Shown piece after piece: positions 17,443 through 27,167 of a stretch of 64,000 bases of DNA. The notes below the pieces were generated by a model. The model worked only from the letters and a program-made list of their open reading frames with translations. It did not search any database and was not told the DNA's origin. Location of the stretch: positions 186,001 to 250,000 of the forward strand of contig JAFQAS010000058.1 in the NCBI GenBank assembly GCA_017399915.1, in the 5' to 3' direction. This DNA is from Muribaculaceae bacterium (lineage in GTDB: Bacteria; Bacteroidota; Bacteroidia; Bacteroidales; Muribaculaceae). Positions within the stretch are counted from its first letter, which is position 1; every line of letters starts with the position of its first letter. A program made the translations under genes and the position numbers.

Positions 17443-18798
17443 ATGAACGTATCAATTGAAAAAATTGACAATGTGAATGGCAAAATCACTGTGTCAATTG
17501 AAGAAAACGACTACAAAGACAAAGTAACTTCAGAGCTAAAACGTATTGGTAAAACTCACACTCTTCCCGGTTTCCGCAAGGGGCATGTTACTATTGACCA
17601 ACTTCGTCGCCGTTTCGGTAAACAAGTAAAAAGTGATGTTATTAATCAAGAAGTTTACGAAGCAGTAATTAACTATATTCGTGATAACAAACTCGCTATT
17701 CTCGGAGAACCACTTCCTGTTGAAGTAAAAGAAATCGACATGAATAGTGTTGATTATACTTTTGAATATGAAATTGGTCTCACTCCTGAAATAAATGTCG
17801 ACCTCAAAAAAGTCTCTCTTCCATATTATAATATTGAAGTTTCAAAAGAAATGGTAGATGAGCAAGATGCTAACTTCCGTGAACGTTTTGGTAATCAAGT
17901 GCCAGGTGAAGAAGTTGATGAAAAGGCTCTTGTAAAAGGTTCTATCATGGAACTTAATGAAGATGGCTCGGTAAAAGATACTGAAGATGCTATTCAAGTT
18001 GTAGGTGGTATTATCGCTCCTATGTATCTTAAAGATAAAGAAGAAGCAGATAAATTTATTGGCAAAAAACTCAACGACAAGGTTGTATTTAACCCATATA
18101 AAGCATGCGAAGGTGATGTTACTCGTCTTGCTTCAATGTTGAATATCGACAAAGAAAAAGCTGCTGAAGCTAAGGGTGATTTCGAAATGTCTATTGCTGA
18201 AATTATCGTAGTTAAGCCGGCTGAACTTAACGAAGAATATTACAAAAACATCTTCGGCCCTGATAAAGTGAAAACTGAAGAGGAATATTTTGAAGCAATC
18301 AAACAAATGATCTCAGCACAAATCTCAGGCAATAGCGAAATGTTATTCCACATGCAAGCTGAAAAACAACTTGTAGAAGAATATGGTAATTTCGAACTTC
18401 CACAAGAGTTTCTTAAAAAATGGCTAGTACGTCGCAATGAAGGTTTGACTGCCGAAAATATTGATGAAGAATTCGAAAAGATGATTCCTTCACTCAAATG
18501 GCAACTTATTAAAGAACGCATTGCTGCAGTAGCTGAAGTTAAAATTGAAGAAGCAGATGTTCAAAATCATGCTAAAGCAATTGCTCGTCAACAATTTGCT
18601 CAATATGGTATGACAAATGTTGAAGATGATATGCTCTCTGACTATGCAAAACGTATTCTTGAAGATAAAAACTCTCGTTCTCGCATAATCGAAGAGGCAG
18701 GTGATGCAAAACTTTTCGAAGCGATTAAACAAACTGCTAAAATCGAAGCAAAATCAGTTTCAGTTGATGAGTTTAAATCAATTGCAGAAAAAGCATAA
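17443..18798 (+). CDS. tig: Trigger factor (ribosome-associated chaperone)
   Basis: 451 residues. The N-terminal ribosome-binding domain has LPGFRKGH at residues 41-48; the usual signature is GFRxGxxP, here with Val for Pro. A central FKBP-like region with extended acidic loops and a long helical C-terminal chaperone domain follow. It binds at the ribosome exit tunnel and shields nascent chains. A strong hairpin follows the gene, so it is transcribed alone from the promoter at 17364-17395. The clpP-clpX genes lie downstream, as in many bacteria, but are separated by one extra gene. Confidence 0.93.
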   Translation: MNVSIEKIDNVNGKITVSIEENDYKDKVTSELKRIGKTHTLPGFRKGHVTIDQLRRRFGKQVKSDVINQEVYEAVINYIRDNKLAILGEPLPVEVKEIDMNSVDYTFEYEIGLTPEINVDLKKVSLPYYNIEVSKEMVDEQDANFRERFGNQVPGEEVDEKALVKGSIMELNEDGSVKDTEDAIQVVGGIIAPMYLKDKEEADKFIGKKLNDKVVFNPYKACEGDVTRLASMLNIDKEKAAEAKGDFEMSIAEIIVVKPAELNEEYYKNIFGPDKVKTEEEYFEAIKQMISAQISGNSEMLFHMQAEKQLVEEYGNFELPQEFLKKWLVRRNEGLTAENIDEEFEKMIPSLKWQLIKERIAAVAEVKIEEADVQNHAKAIARQQFAQYGMTNVEDDMLSDYAKRILEDKNSRSRIIEEAGDAKLFEAIKQTAKIEAKSVSVDEFKSIAEKA

Positions 18799-18823
18799 TC
18801 ACATATAATTATAATGTGTATTG

Positions 18824-18855
18824 AGAGCGCTCCTTATGAGGAGCGCTCTTTTTCT
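18824..18855 (+). terminator. Intrinsic terminator of tig
   Basis: Perfect 10-bp stem (AGAGCGCTCC at 18824-18833, complement at 18840-18849), 6-nt loop, then a run of T. A classical rho-independent terminator. Confidence 0.9.
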
Positions 18856-18945
18856 TTGTAAATATCTGCATATTTTGCAATTTGAAGTTTTATTAGTAAA
18901 TTGCGACATGAATTTTTTGAGTATAATGTTTAGGCCCCATAAATC

Positions 18946-19869
18946 ATGAATGTGAAAAAAAATATTTTGCGAATAATTAAAATAGCTTTATCACTATATG
19001 TTTTGTATTGGATTATTATATTTCTAACTTTAGTATATAATAGTTTTACAGAACCACATGAATATCTTTCATCTGATTATCGAATATTTAAAGATACTCC
19101 AGTTTGGGATTTGGCTAAAGCTGTCCGTGATGCAGATACTGCTGAGATTACTTATTTGGTACAAGAAAAAAAAATACCAGTAGACTATCAAGACAAAAAA
19201 TATGGTCATACACTATTATTATTAGCTGTATATAATGAAAACATAGCATCTGTAAAAAAATTACTAGAATTAGGTGCAGACCCTAATAAATACGAAGACA
19301 CTTTAGATTTAACTGGAGAAAATGTTATGATTACTGCTTGTACATCGCTATATCCAAGTGATAAAATATTAAAATTATTATTGGATTATGGGGGGGATCC
19401 TAATTCGGTGACAAAAGGTATTACTAAAAATGGGAAATACTCCTTCCCATTTCGTCAAACAGCATTAGAAGCGGCATCAAGGAATGGAAATATCGCTAAA
19501 ATTAAACTATTATTAAACTACGGAGCAGATGTCAATTTTACTCCAGATAGAGATTATGATACAGATCCTTTACGTGAAGCTTTATACACGGAAAAGATGA
19601 GAGCAGCACTATGCCTTCTTGAAAATGGTGCTAAATTTGATAAAGAATACATAAATACTTTCGATAAAGAAAAAGAAACTATTTTATCTATCTTACGTAA
19701 AATAGATTTACCTTTAGATTCTGAAGAATACAAAATCAAACTTAAAATTATAGATTTTTTAAAAGTAAACGGATTAGATTATTCTAAAGAACCGATTCCC
19801 GATTTTATGATCAAAAGAATTAAACGATTGTATCCTAATGATTGGCAAGAATATATGCAAAAATATTAA
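18946..19869 (+). CDS. Membrane-anchored ankyrin-repeat protein
   Basis: 307 residues. One N-terminal TM helix (about residues 9-31) is followed by a soluble region with four or more ankyrin repeats, seen as GHTLLLLAVYNENIASVKKLLELGADPN (about 86-113), KILKLLLDYGGDPNS, TALEAASRNGNIAKIKLLLNYGADVN and REALYTEKMRAALCLLENGAK. Such proteins mediate protein-protein contacts; no enzymatic domain is visible. The gene is more AT-rich and codon-loose than its neighbours and sits between tig and clpP. It has no obvious promoter match, and its function is not predictable. Confidence 0.8.
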   Translation: MNVKKNILRIIKIALSLYVLYWIIIFLTLVYNSFTEPHEYLSSDYRIFKDTPVWDLAKAVRDADTAEITYLVQEKKIPVDYQDKKYGHTLLLLAVYNENIASVKKLLELGADPNKYEDTLDLTGENVMITACTSLYPSDKILKLLLDYGGDPNSVTKGITKNGKYSFPFRQTALEAASRNGNIAKIKLLLNYGADVNFTPDRDYDTDPLREALYTEKMRAALCLLENGAKFDKEYINTFDKEKETILSILRKIDLPLDSEEYKIKLKIIDFLKVNGLDYSKEPIPDFMIKRIKRLYPNDWQEYMQKY

Positions 19870-19972
19870 ATCTTACAAAATACATTCTTTGATGTACGAC
19901 CGTTGGTCGTTGGCTTGGCTGTTCTATCGGTCGCAACTGACTTAGGTTAATATCTTTTAATACTCATATAAG

Positions 19973-20017
19973 ACCACTTTGTTTTCTCCACACAATGAGC
20001 GAGCCGAGTGGTTTTTC
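19973..20017 (+). terminator. Possible weak terminator after the ankyrin gene
   Basis: A 6-bp stem ACCACT/AGTGGT (19973-19978 and 20007-20012) with a 28-nt loop, followed by five T. The long loop makes this tentative. Confidence 0.35.
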
Positions 20018-20127
20018 TGTTATCGGGTGGAGCTTCACTGCTTGATGTAAATTTTGTGCTAATTATCATTATCGATAAATCAAGAAAATAAAGATTTTGT
20101 GAAAAAATGAGTTTTTTTGGAGATATT

Positions 20128-20161
20128 TTTGATTGAAATTGATTTTTTATTCGTAACTTTG
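20128..20161 (+). promoter_or_regulatory. Promoter of clpP-clpX-recQ
   Basis: TTTG (20128-20131), 22-bp spacer (slightly long), TAACTTTG (20154-20161). The start site is expected near 20166, about 50 nt before the clpP ATG. Confidence 0.6.
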
Positions 20162-20215
20162 AATTAAGAAGCCAAGTTTGGCATATGCTTATATTGAAAA
20201 ATAACGATAAATATT

Positions 20216-20914
20216 ATGGATAATAACGATTTTAGAAAATTTGCAGTGAAGCACCTCGGTATGAATGGGCTCGCTCTCGATCAATACACTTCAGCAACCT
20301 CGTCAAATATAGTGTCAAGCTATATAAATCCAACGATTATAGAAGAACGTCAACTTAATGTTGCTCAAATGGACGTTTTTTCTCGATTGATGATGGATCG
20401 TATTATATTTTTGGGCACAGAAGTGAATGATTATACTGCAAATGTGATTCAAGCGCAATTGCTTTATCTTGATTCGGCCGATCCTGGTAAAGATGTGTCA
20501 ATTTATCTTAATTCACCAGGTGGCTCGGTTTATGCCGGATTGGGTATTTATGATACTATGCAATATATATCAAGTGATGTGGCTACTATTTGTACAGGTA
20601 TGGCGGCGTCGATGGCTGCAGTTCTTCTTGTTGCTGGTACAAAAGGAAAAAGATTTGCACTTAAACATTCTCGAGTGATGATACATCAACCGATGGGAGG
20701 TGCTCAAGGACAAGCATCTGATATTGAAATCACAGCTCGCGAAATTCAAAAGCTTAAAAAAGAATTATATACTATTATATCTGACCATTCGGGCGTTCCA
20801 TTTGAAAAAGTAGAAAAAGATTCTGATCGTGATTATTGGATGATTGCTTCAGAAGCGAAAGAATATGGAATGATTGATGAAGTTCTTGTTAAAGCACAAC
20901 ACAATATCATCTAA
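20216..20914 (+). CDS. clpP: ATP-dependent Clp protease proteolytic subunit
   Basis: 232-residue serine peptidase S14, about 25 residues longer at the N-terminus than the E. coli protein. The catalytic triad is Ser132 (GMAASMAA), His157 (MIHQPMGG) and Asp206 (SDRDYW), with the same spacing as in E. coli ClpP. It forms the tetradecameric degradation chamber for ClpX. The stop codon overlaps the clpX start by one base (TAATG), so the two are translationally coupled. Confidence 0.97.
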   Translation: MDNNDFRKFAVKHLGMNGLALDQYTSATSSNIVSSYINPTIIEERQLNVAQMDVFSRLMMDRIIFLGTEVNDYTANVIQAQLLYLDSADPGKDVSIYLNSPGGSVYAGLGIYDTMQYISSDVATICTGMAASMAAVLLVAGTKGKRFALKHSRVMIHQPMGGAQGQASDIEITAREIQKLKKELYTIISDHSGVPFEKVEKDSDRDYWMIASEAKEYGMIDEVLVKAQHNII

Positions 20915-22161
20915 TGGCAAAGAAAAATAGCATAAAATGTTCTTTTTGTGGTCGCCCATCAGATATGAGTGAGGTTTTGGTGCCTTCGGCTATTGATGAG
21001 ACATATATTTGTGCCGAATGTATCGATCAAATTCATGAAATGTTGGGCGAGTATCGCAGTGATGCTCAAGAAAAAGCGAAGGCTGAGGCTGCTACTGATT
21101 TAGACAAAGTGCCACGCCCTCGAGAAATCAATGAGTTTCTTGACCAATATGTTATTGGACAAAATTCAGCCAAAAAATATTTGTCGGTAGCTGTATATAA
21201 CCACTATAAACGCTTGGCACAAAATGCAGCCGATGATGTTGATATCGAAAAAAGCAATATTATATTAGTTGGTCGTACAGGTACCGGGAAGACGTTATTG
21301 GCAAAAACAATCGCTCGATTGCTTGATGTGCCATTTACGATAGTTGATGCAACGGTGCTAACCGAGGCCGGATATGTGGGTGAGGATATCGAAAGTTTGC
21401 TCACTCGCTTGCTCCAAGCGGCAGATTATAACGTTGAAAAGGCCGAAAAAGGGATAGTGTTTATTGATGAAATAGACAAGATTGCACGAAAAGGAGATAA
21501 TCCATCGATTACTCGCGATGTGAGTGGAGAAGGGGTGCAACAAGGATTGTTAAAGCTACTTGAGGGTTCGATTGTAAACGTGCCACCTCAAGGAGGTCGA
21601 AAACACCCCGAACAAAAGATGATTCCTGTAAATACTAAAAATATATTGTTTATATGTGGTGGAGCGTTTGATGGAATTGAGCGTAAAATAGCACAACGAT
21701 TAAATACTCATGTTGTTGGGTATTCAACTGATGCTGCCCGCCAACGTATTCAACGGGATAACTATTTGCAATATATCGCTCCTCAAGATTTAAAATCATT
21801 TGGTCTTATTCCCGAGATTATTGGCCGTTTGCCAATATTGACTCATCTTGACCCTCTTGATAGAGATGCATTGTTGCGAGTTTTGACCGAACCTAAAAAT
21901 GCAATTGTGCGTCAATATGAAAAGCTTTTTGCTATGGACAATGTGAAACTTACATTTGCTCCTGAAGCATTAGAACTCATTGTTGATAAGGCAATTGAAT
22001 TTAAACTTGGAGCTCGTGGATTGCGTTCAATCGTTGAGTCGATTATGATTGATGCAATGTATGAGATTCCTTCAACTGATATAAAGTCATTTGAAGTGAC
22101 AAAAGATTACGCAATAGAAAAATTGCGTGCGGCAAATTTTGATACCTCTATTATAAAATAG
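20914..22161 (+). CDS. clpX: ATP-dependent Clp protease ATP-binding subunit ClpX
   Basis: 415-residue AAA+ unfoldase. N-terminal zinc finger ligands are Cys9, Cys12, Cys33 and Cys36; Walker A is GRTGTGKT (120-127), Walker B is IVFIDEID, and the sensor region is [11 protein letters not shown]. The segment that docks in ClpP, IGF in E. coli, appears as VVGY within [10 protein letters not shown], a conservative variant. It recognises tagged substrates and feeds them to ClpP. It is followed after 36 bp by recQ on the same strand. Confidence 0.97.
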   Translation: MAKKNSIKCSFCGRPSDMSEVLVPSAIDETYICAECIDQIHEMLGEYRSDAQEKAKAEAATDLDKVPRPREINEFLDQYVIGQNSAKKYLSVAVYNHYKRLAQNAADDVDIEKSNIILVGRTGTGKTLLAKTIARLLDVPFTIVDATVLTEAGYVGEDIESLLTRLLQAADYNVEKAEKGIVFIDEIDKIARKGDNPSITRDVSGEGVQQGLLKLLEGSIVNVPPQGGRKHPEQKMIPVNTKNILFICGGAFDGIERKIAQRLNTHVVGYSTDAARQRIQRDNYLQYIAPQDLKSFGLIPEIIGRLPILTHLDPLDRDALLRVLTEPKNAIVRQYEKLFAMDNVKLTFAPEALELIVDKAIEFKLGARGLRSIVESIMIDAMYEIPSTDIKSFEVTKDYAIEKLRAANFDTSIIK

Positions 22162-22197
22162 ATAATATTACCGACAATTAACCAACAAACTATTATC

Positions 22198-24384
22198 ATG
22201 AGCGAAACAACCAAAACTCTCCTTCATAATGCATTAAAAAAGCATTTTGGTTTTGATAAATTCAAAGGTAATCAAGAGGCTATTATGACGAGCTTGCTTG
22301 AGGGGAATGATACCTTTGTGTTGATGCCTACAGGTGGCGGAAAATCATTATGCTATCAATTGCCTGCTTTGCTCATGGAAGGCACTGCAATAGTGATTTC
22401 TCCGCTCATCGCATTGATGAAAAATCAAGTAGACGCAATGCGTAATTTTAGTGAGAACGATAATATTGCCCATTTCTTAAATTCGTCGCTTAATAAAACT
22501 GCAATCGACCAAGTGAAAAGCGATATTATTGCCGGTAAAACAAAATTGTTGTATGTTGCACCTGAGTCATTGACTAAGGAAGATAATATTGAATTTTTGA
22601 AAACTGTGCCTATTTCATTTTATGCAATCGATGAAGCTCATTGTATTTCGGAATGGGGTCACGATTTCCGCCCTGAATATCGACGAATTCGTCCTATTAT
22701 TAATGAAATAGGTACACGTTCGGTAATCGCTTTGACCGCAACAGCTACTCCCAAGGTGCAGCATGATATACAAAAGAATCTTGGAATGCAAGATGCTAAT
22801 GTGTATAAATCGTCGTTTAATCGACAAAATCTTTATTACGAGATTCGCCCTAAAACACAAAATGCTGACCGAGATATAATTAGATATATCAAAAATCAAG
22901 AAGGGAAATCGGGTATTATATATTGTTTAAGCCGAAAGAAAGTCGAAGAACTTGCAGAAATGTTGCAAGTAAACAATATAAAAGCATTGGCATATCATGC
23001 AGGAATGGATAGTGCAACCCGCTCGGAAAATCAAGATGCGTTCCTTCATGAAAAGGTTGATGTTATTGTTGCAACCATTGCCTTTGGTATGGGTATCGAT
23101 AAGCCCGATGTGAGATTTGTGATTCACTATGATATGCCAAAATCGCTTGAGGGTTACTATCAAGAAACCGGTAGAGCCGGACGCGATGGGGGAGAAGGGC
23201 AGTGTATCACTTTTTATGCATATAAAGATCTCCAAAAAATGGAGAAATTTATGCAGGGCAAGCCTATTGCTGAACAAGAAATTGGGAAGCAATTATTATT
23301 AGAGACTGCATCATATGCCGAATCATCGGTGTGTCGACGTAAATCATTGCTCCATTATTTTGGAGAAGAATTTACACATGATAATTGTGGGAATTGTGAT
23401 AACTGCCTGAACCCCAAGAAGAAAGTTGAGGCAAAAGATGATTTACTCGCAGTAATAGAAACAATCGTTGCACTTAAAGAACGATTTAAGGCCGACCATG
23501 TAATTAATGTTATGAGAGGTAGGGCAACCAATAACATTAAGTCATATCAACAAGATGAGCTTGAAGTGTTTGGGTGTGCTCAACATGCCGATGAAAAATA
23601 TCTTAATGCAGTTATTCGACAAGCTATTATTGCCGGTTATCTCGATCGTGATATTGAAAATTATGGTTTGATTAAAGTTACTGCCGAGGGACAACAATTT
23701 GCTCAAAATCCTCACTCGTTTAAAATCGTAGAGGATAATGAGTTTAAAGAAGAAGATGATGTAGTTGTTGTGAAAGGTGGAGCTTCTTGTGCTGTAGACC
23801 CCGAGCTTTACTCGATATTAAAAGATTTGCGCAAAAAAATTGCTAAGAAGCATTCGTTGCCTCCTTATGTAATATTCCAAGACCCGTCTATTGAAGCAAT
23901 GGCTACTACTTATCCCATCACAATGGAAGAGTTACAAAATATTACCGGGGTAGGGGCAGGAAAGGCAAAACGTTACGGCGCTGAGTTTATTAAGATAATT
24001 AAAACTCATGTTGAAGAAAATGAAATTGAACGACCTGAGGATCTTCGTGTGCGCAGTGTTGCCAACAAGAGTAAATTAAAAATATCGATAATTCAAGGTA
24101 TAGATCGAAAAATACCACTCGATGAACTCGCATCTTCTAAAGGGATTGAGTATTCTGAAATTCTTGATGAAATTGAAGCAATAGTTTATTCCGGTACTAA
24201 GATTAATATTAATTACTTTATAGATGAAGTGATGGACGAAGATCATCACGATGATATTTTTGAATACTTCAGAGAAAGTGAAAGTGATGACATAAAAGAT
24301 GCAATTGAAGAACTCGGTAGTGACTACTCCGAAGAAGATATTCGTCTTGTCCGTATCAAGTTCCTTTCTGAGTTAGGAAATTAA
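22198..24384 (+). CDS. recQ: ATP-dependent DNA helicase RecQ
   Basis: 728 residues, 3'-5' SF2 helicase. Motif I is MPTGGGKS (43-50), DEAH is at 145-148 and motif VI is YYQETGRAGRDG (about 320-331). The RQC zinc site is Cys379, Cys397, Cys400 and Cys403. A winged-helix region and a C-terminal HRDC domain (SLPPYVIFQDPSIEAMATTYP onwards) follow. The acidic C-terminal tail is longer than in E. coli RecQ. It acts in recombination repair. It lies 36 bp after clpX, so it is probably in the same transcript. Confidence 0.95.
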   Translation: MSETTKTLLHNALKKHFGFDKFKGNQEAIMTSLLEGNDTFVLMPTGGGKSLCYQLPALLMEGTAIVISPLIALMKNQVDAMRNFSENDNIAHFLNSSLNKTAIDQVKSDIIAGKTKLLYVAPESLTKEDNIEFLKTVPISFYAIDEAHCISEWGHDFRPEYRRIRPIINEIGTRSVIALTATATPKVQHDIQKNLGMQDANVYKSSFNRQNLYYEIRPKTQNADRDIIRYIKNQEGKSGIIYCLSRKKVEELAEMLQVNNIKALAYHAGMDSATRSENQDAFLHEKVDVIVATIAFGMGIDKPDVRFVIHYDMPKSLEGYYQETGRAGRDGGEGQCITFYAYKDLQKMEKFMQGKPIAEQEIGKQLLLETASYAESSVCRRKSLLHYFGEEFTHDNCGNCDNCLNPKKKVEAKDDLLAVIETIVALKERFKADHVINVMRGRATNNIKSYQQDELEVFGCAQHADEKYLNAVIRQAIIAGYLDRDIENYGLIKVTAEGQQFAQNPHSFKIVEDNEFKEEDDVVVVKGGASCAVDPELYSILKDLRKKIAKKHSLPPYVIFQDPSIEAMATTYPITMEELQNITGVGAGKAKRYGAEFIKIIKTHVEENEIERPEDLRVRSVANKSKLKISIIQGIDRKIPLDELASSKGIEYSEILDEIEAIVYSGTKININYFIDEVMDEDHHDDIFEYFRESESDDIKDAIEELGSDYSEEDIRLVRIKFLSELGN

Positions 24385-24401
24385 ATTTTTTCAAAATATA
24401 T

Positions 24402-24442
24402 AAAATGGTCTCCTTATTAAAAATAGGAGACCATTTTTTTTA
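24402..24442 (+). terminator. Intrinsic terminator after recQ
   Basis: 13-bp perfect stem (AAAATGGTCTCCT at 24402-24414, complement at 24425-24437) with a 10-nt loop and a T-rich tail. Confidence 0.9.
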
Positions 24443-24488
24443 ATAGAGGGGCGATAAATCACCTGTATGTTTCCGAACTAATGTTAGA

Positions 24489-24611
24489 TTAGCGCATGAT
24501 AAAATCTAAAGTACATAATATTATAACTAAAATGAATAATATAATAAAGCAATTTAGACAACCATTAACTAAAAAATAGAGTAAATCTCGTATGTCTTTA
24601 ATTTCTTCCAT
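24489..24611 (-). CDS. Candidate 40-residue single-TM small protein
   Basis: An ATG at 24611-24609 opens a 40-codon frame ending in TAA at 24489. The peptide has a charged N-terminus (MEEIKDIRDLL), a strongly hydrophobic stretch of about 20 residues (CFIILFILVIILC) and a short C-terminus with Asp and a final Arg. This is the pattern of a membrane small protein. A TATATTTG box on the same strand lies about 105 bp upstream. In AT-rich DNA such frames arise by chance, so this is only a candidate. Confidence 0.35.
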   Translation of the reverse strand: MEEIKDIRDLLYFLVNGCLNCFIILFILVIILCTLDFIMR

Positions 24612-24714
24612 GATACAAAGAGAACAATTTTCTTTTAACAATTTGGTTTAACACTAATTTTAATGTGTAAGAGAATTTACAAAATACAGACACACATTAG
24701 TAAGGCTGACGATG

Positions 24715-24722
24715 CAAATATA
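24715..24722 (-). promoter_or_regulatory. -7-like element upstream of the small membrane ORF
   Basis: Reverse-strand TATATTTG, without a matching -33 box at 19-21 bp. A transcript would start near 24710 and read into the 40-codon frame. Confidence 0.35.
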
Positions 24723-25612
24723 AGCATTTTGAAGTTTTGCCCATAATCAATATTATGTTAAATAGTCTATTTTGAAAGAAGTAATCAAATAAATCGACTA
24801 CTCCCCCGAGCTCTGAAAATCCGGAGGTGGGTTTAAATTTTAATGGATATAAAACCTAATTAATAAACACTTTTAATCATTAATATTTTTATTAATTGTC
24901 AGTTTGTGTTGATTAAGGAAAATTATTCGTGAGATTAGAAAATGATACAATTAATTGATTTAATCTTATTATCATCAAATTTATCAAAATTTACTTGAAT
25001 CCTAATTTTTGAGATTTAAATAATCGATAATAATAATCGAGCTAATTTATAACTATTAGAAATTATAGTAGAAATATTCCATTCAAGGAGTTTGATTCTT
25101 TAGAGATCTGAGGAGATTTTATGTATAATATTAAATTAATTAGTAAATATATGCATTTATAAATGTAAATCGCCATTCAATTTGGAAGTGTAAACCATGA
25201 AAATTCCATAAGAAATAATGTTACAAATGCAACATTGCGACCTGTATTAAAAAATTTAAGATTGAGTATATTGTTGTCAAAATGAAATTTAAAAATGTAA
25301 AAGTTTAGAGGTCTAATTAAAGCGCTAAAAGTATTTACAAGTTACAATTATATTCGTTTAGATTCATTTACAATAGAGTTTAATTTGGCTATATATAGAG
25401 GATTAGGTGTGTATTATTAAAGTAAAGGTGCTGAAAATGATGCGTGTCATCGTTGATGTAGAGTGTTTATAAATATAATAGATTGATGTATAGGTTATTG
25501 GGTATATAAGTATAGAGTTTTGCTAAAATAAAATTTAACTCTCAAGGAATCTACCCTACTCTACGTATAACAAATGTAAATTTGAGATTGAGTAGTTTTT
25601 TAGGAGGCTAAA

Positions 25613-25644
25613 TTTGCAAAATTCAATTAATGTAACTATATTTG
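25613..25644 (+). promoter_or_regulatory. Promoter of the XRE-family regulator
   Basis: TTTG (25613-25616), 20-bp spacer, TATATTTG (25637-25644). Start site near 25649 and leader of about 30 nt. Confidence 0.75.
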
Positions 25645-25679
25645 CATATCGAAATAATTACAAAGCTAAATTCTAAAAT

Positions 25680-26225
25680 ATGGATATAGTCTCTCGTTTA
25701 AAAATGTTTATGACATCATTAAATATTGCAAATTCTCAATTTGCAGATACATGCCGAATACCACGCCCTACTGTATCACAAATACTTAATGGTAGAAATA
25801 AAAAGATCAGCGATGAGTTGATTAGTAAAATTCATGAAGCATATCCTCAGTTATCTGTGATGTGGTTGATGTTTGGCGAGGGAGAGATGCTAACTGATTC
25901 AAATATTCAAATCTCAGAGCCTAAAAAGGGTGATAATGTAGACTTTGGTAATGACCAACATGCGGTAAATGAGTCAATTGTAAATCAACTTGACTTTGAT
26001 GCTCCTGTCGAAGAAAAATCCTCAGAAAATTATTCGATGCCTTTATCAGTTAAACAACCCAAAATAGAGCAATATAATGAGGTTGAAAAAGTAATTATAG
26101 CTAAACCTGCAGAAAAAAGCACACAGGTATCACTAAATGCCCCTTCCGCTAAGAGGGTTATTGAAATACGTGTGTTTTATAGTGATAATAGTTATGAAAT
26201 TTTTGTTCCTCAATCCAAGAATTAA
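25680..26225 (+). CDS. XRE-family helix-turn-helix DNA-binding protein
   Basis: 181 residues. Residues 1-70 form a Cro/CI-type HTH (NSQFADTCRIPRPTVSQILNGRNKKISDELISKI) followed by the segment YPQLSVMWLMFGEGEML that is common in Bacteroidales regulators of this type. The middle is acidic and poorly conserved-looking. The last 20 residues are a beta-strand-like tail (VIEIRVFYSDNSYEIFVPQ). No protease or ligand domain is visible. It has its own promoter and no phage genes nearby, so it is more likely a chromosomal regulator than a prophage repressor. Its target is unknown. Confidence 0.82.
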   Translation: MDIVSRLKMFMTSLNIANSQFADTCRIPRPTVSQILNGRNKKISDELISKIHEAYPQLSVMWLMFGEGEMLTDSNIQISEPKKGDNVDFGNDQHAVNESIVNQLDFDAPVEEKSSENYSMPLSVKQPKIEQYNEVEKVIIAKPAEKSTQVSLNAPSAKRVIEIRVFYSDNSYEIFVPQSKN

Positions 26226-26322
26226 GAATGAATAATAAGAGACAATAAGGAGAATGATAATTGCAAATAAATAAAATCTACTTGTTGTATTAATTTTCTA
26301 CTTCATTTTTTCATAACTATTT

Positions 26323-26354
26323 TTTCGAAAAGTCGATTATTAGATTTATCTTTG
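26323..26354 (+). promoter_or_regulatory. Promoter of the exported-protein/pyrK/pyrD operon
   Basis: TATCTTTG (26347-26354) preceded at 20 bp by TTTC (26323-26326), one mismatch to the -33 box. The start site near 26359 is about 17 nt before the GTG start codon. Confidence 0.6.
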
Positions 26355-26375
26355 TAATAGATATATTTAATAATA

Positions 26376-27146
26376 GTGAGGCTAATATATTCCATCATAA
26401 TCACCTTATGCAGTATCGCATTTTTTTCAAGTGAGGCTTATGGGGCTTTGCTTAACGATTCTATGGTGGTAGTATTAGCTGATTGGAATAAGAATGAGAA
26501 ACATACCTTTAGATATTCTCAGTATACATATGAAATAATAGACAATGATACAATAATCAAATCAAGATACGTTAGGGATTTTATTGTTGTAGTAGATGAT
26601 TCAACACAACATCTATATTCCCTCAAATATAATAGGCTTGATATGCCATCAAAAGGAGATTCGTTGGCTATAGATGAGCAACCTTTACAATTAATGACTA
26701 ATCACAATGGTGCATTGATAAAGGTTCTTAATTGGGACGCTTTCTTAGCTTGGCGTAAAAATGATGTAGAGAAAACATCAGATGATTTGATGCCTTTTGT
26801 GTCGATGTTGTCATTTAATGGAAAGAAACTGCGACTTAATTATGATTATAGGGGTAGTCAGATAGTTGCAGGTCATGAGGTGTTACAGCAAGATTCTGTT
26901 AAATCGGTTTCTAATATGATGGTTTCGCGAGACTTCATTGATGAGAGAGAATATGATTTGATAACAATTAATACTTCGACAAATTATTATACCTTAAACA
27001 CCGGAACCTCTATCCCACTCGTTGATAAGTTTACTCAAATTGTCGATTCTAAAAAAGGATGGGCTTTAGCTACATATTCAGAGCGTCGACGTAAGTTTTT
27101 GGGTGGTGAAGAAGTGTTGTCATGGAATATAAAATTGGTTAGATAA
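26376..27146 (+). CDS. Exported protein of unknown function upstream of pyrK
   Basis: 256 residues starting with GTG; no ATG lies in frame near the signal sequence, and the promoter just upstream supports this start. Residues 1-22 are a signal peptide ending in SSEAYG. The mature part is rich in beta-strand patterns (HTFRYSQYTYEII, LRLNYDYRGSQIVAGHEV, YYTLNTGTSIPL) without Cys pairs or known catalytic motifs, and I do not recognise a family. It lies 21 bp before pyrK and so is co-transcribed with the pyrimidine genes. That may be chance operon membership. Confidence 0.7.
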   Translation: MRLIYSIIITLCSIAFFSSEAYGALLNDSMVVVLADWNKNEKHTFRYSQYTYEIIDNDTIIKSRYVRDFIVVVDDSTQHLYSLKYNRLDMPSKGDSLAIDEQPLQLMTNHNGALIKVLNWDAFLAWRKNDVEKTSDDLMPFVSMLSFNGKKLRLNYDYRGSQIVAGHEVLQQDSVKSVSNMMVSRDFIDEREYDLITINTSTNYYTLNTGTSIPLVDKFTQIVDSKKGWALATYSERRRKFLGGEEVLSWNIKLVR

Positions 27147-27167
27147 ATTATATAAATAACATAGTTT

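Larger units (their letters stand above)
19870..20215. other. Intergenic region between the ankyrin gene and clpP
   Basis: 346 bases without a gene. It contains a 6-bp hairpin (ACGACC/GGTCGT, 19896-19910), a possible weak terminator and the clpP promoter. Its first half has higher GC than the flanking DNA, and I cannot account for it. Confidence 0.5.
24443..25679. other. 1.2-kb AT-rich gene-poor region
   Basis: No long open frame on either strand. What I can point to: a possible 40-codon membrane peptide gene (24489-24611, reverse); a GC-richer imperfect hairpin near 24800-24835 (CTCCCCCG paired with CGGAGGTGGG); a dyad AATGTT-N8-AACATT at 25218-25237; and the promoter of the XRE regulator at its right end. 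Otherwise very AT-rich, possibly the remains of decayed genes. Confidence 0.5.

Noticed and set aside
25121-25162. 13-codon frame with a Shine-Dalgarno-like GAGGAG
   Set aside because: Too short, no promoter match at the right distance, and Bacteroidetes rarely rely on such sites.
25680-26225. Prophage repressor reading of the XRE protein
   Set aside because: No integrase, capsid or other phage gene is near; the protein has the usual form of chromosomal Bacteroidales regulators.
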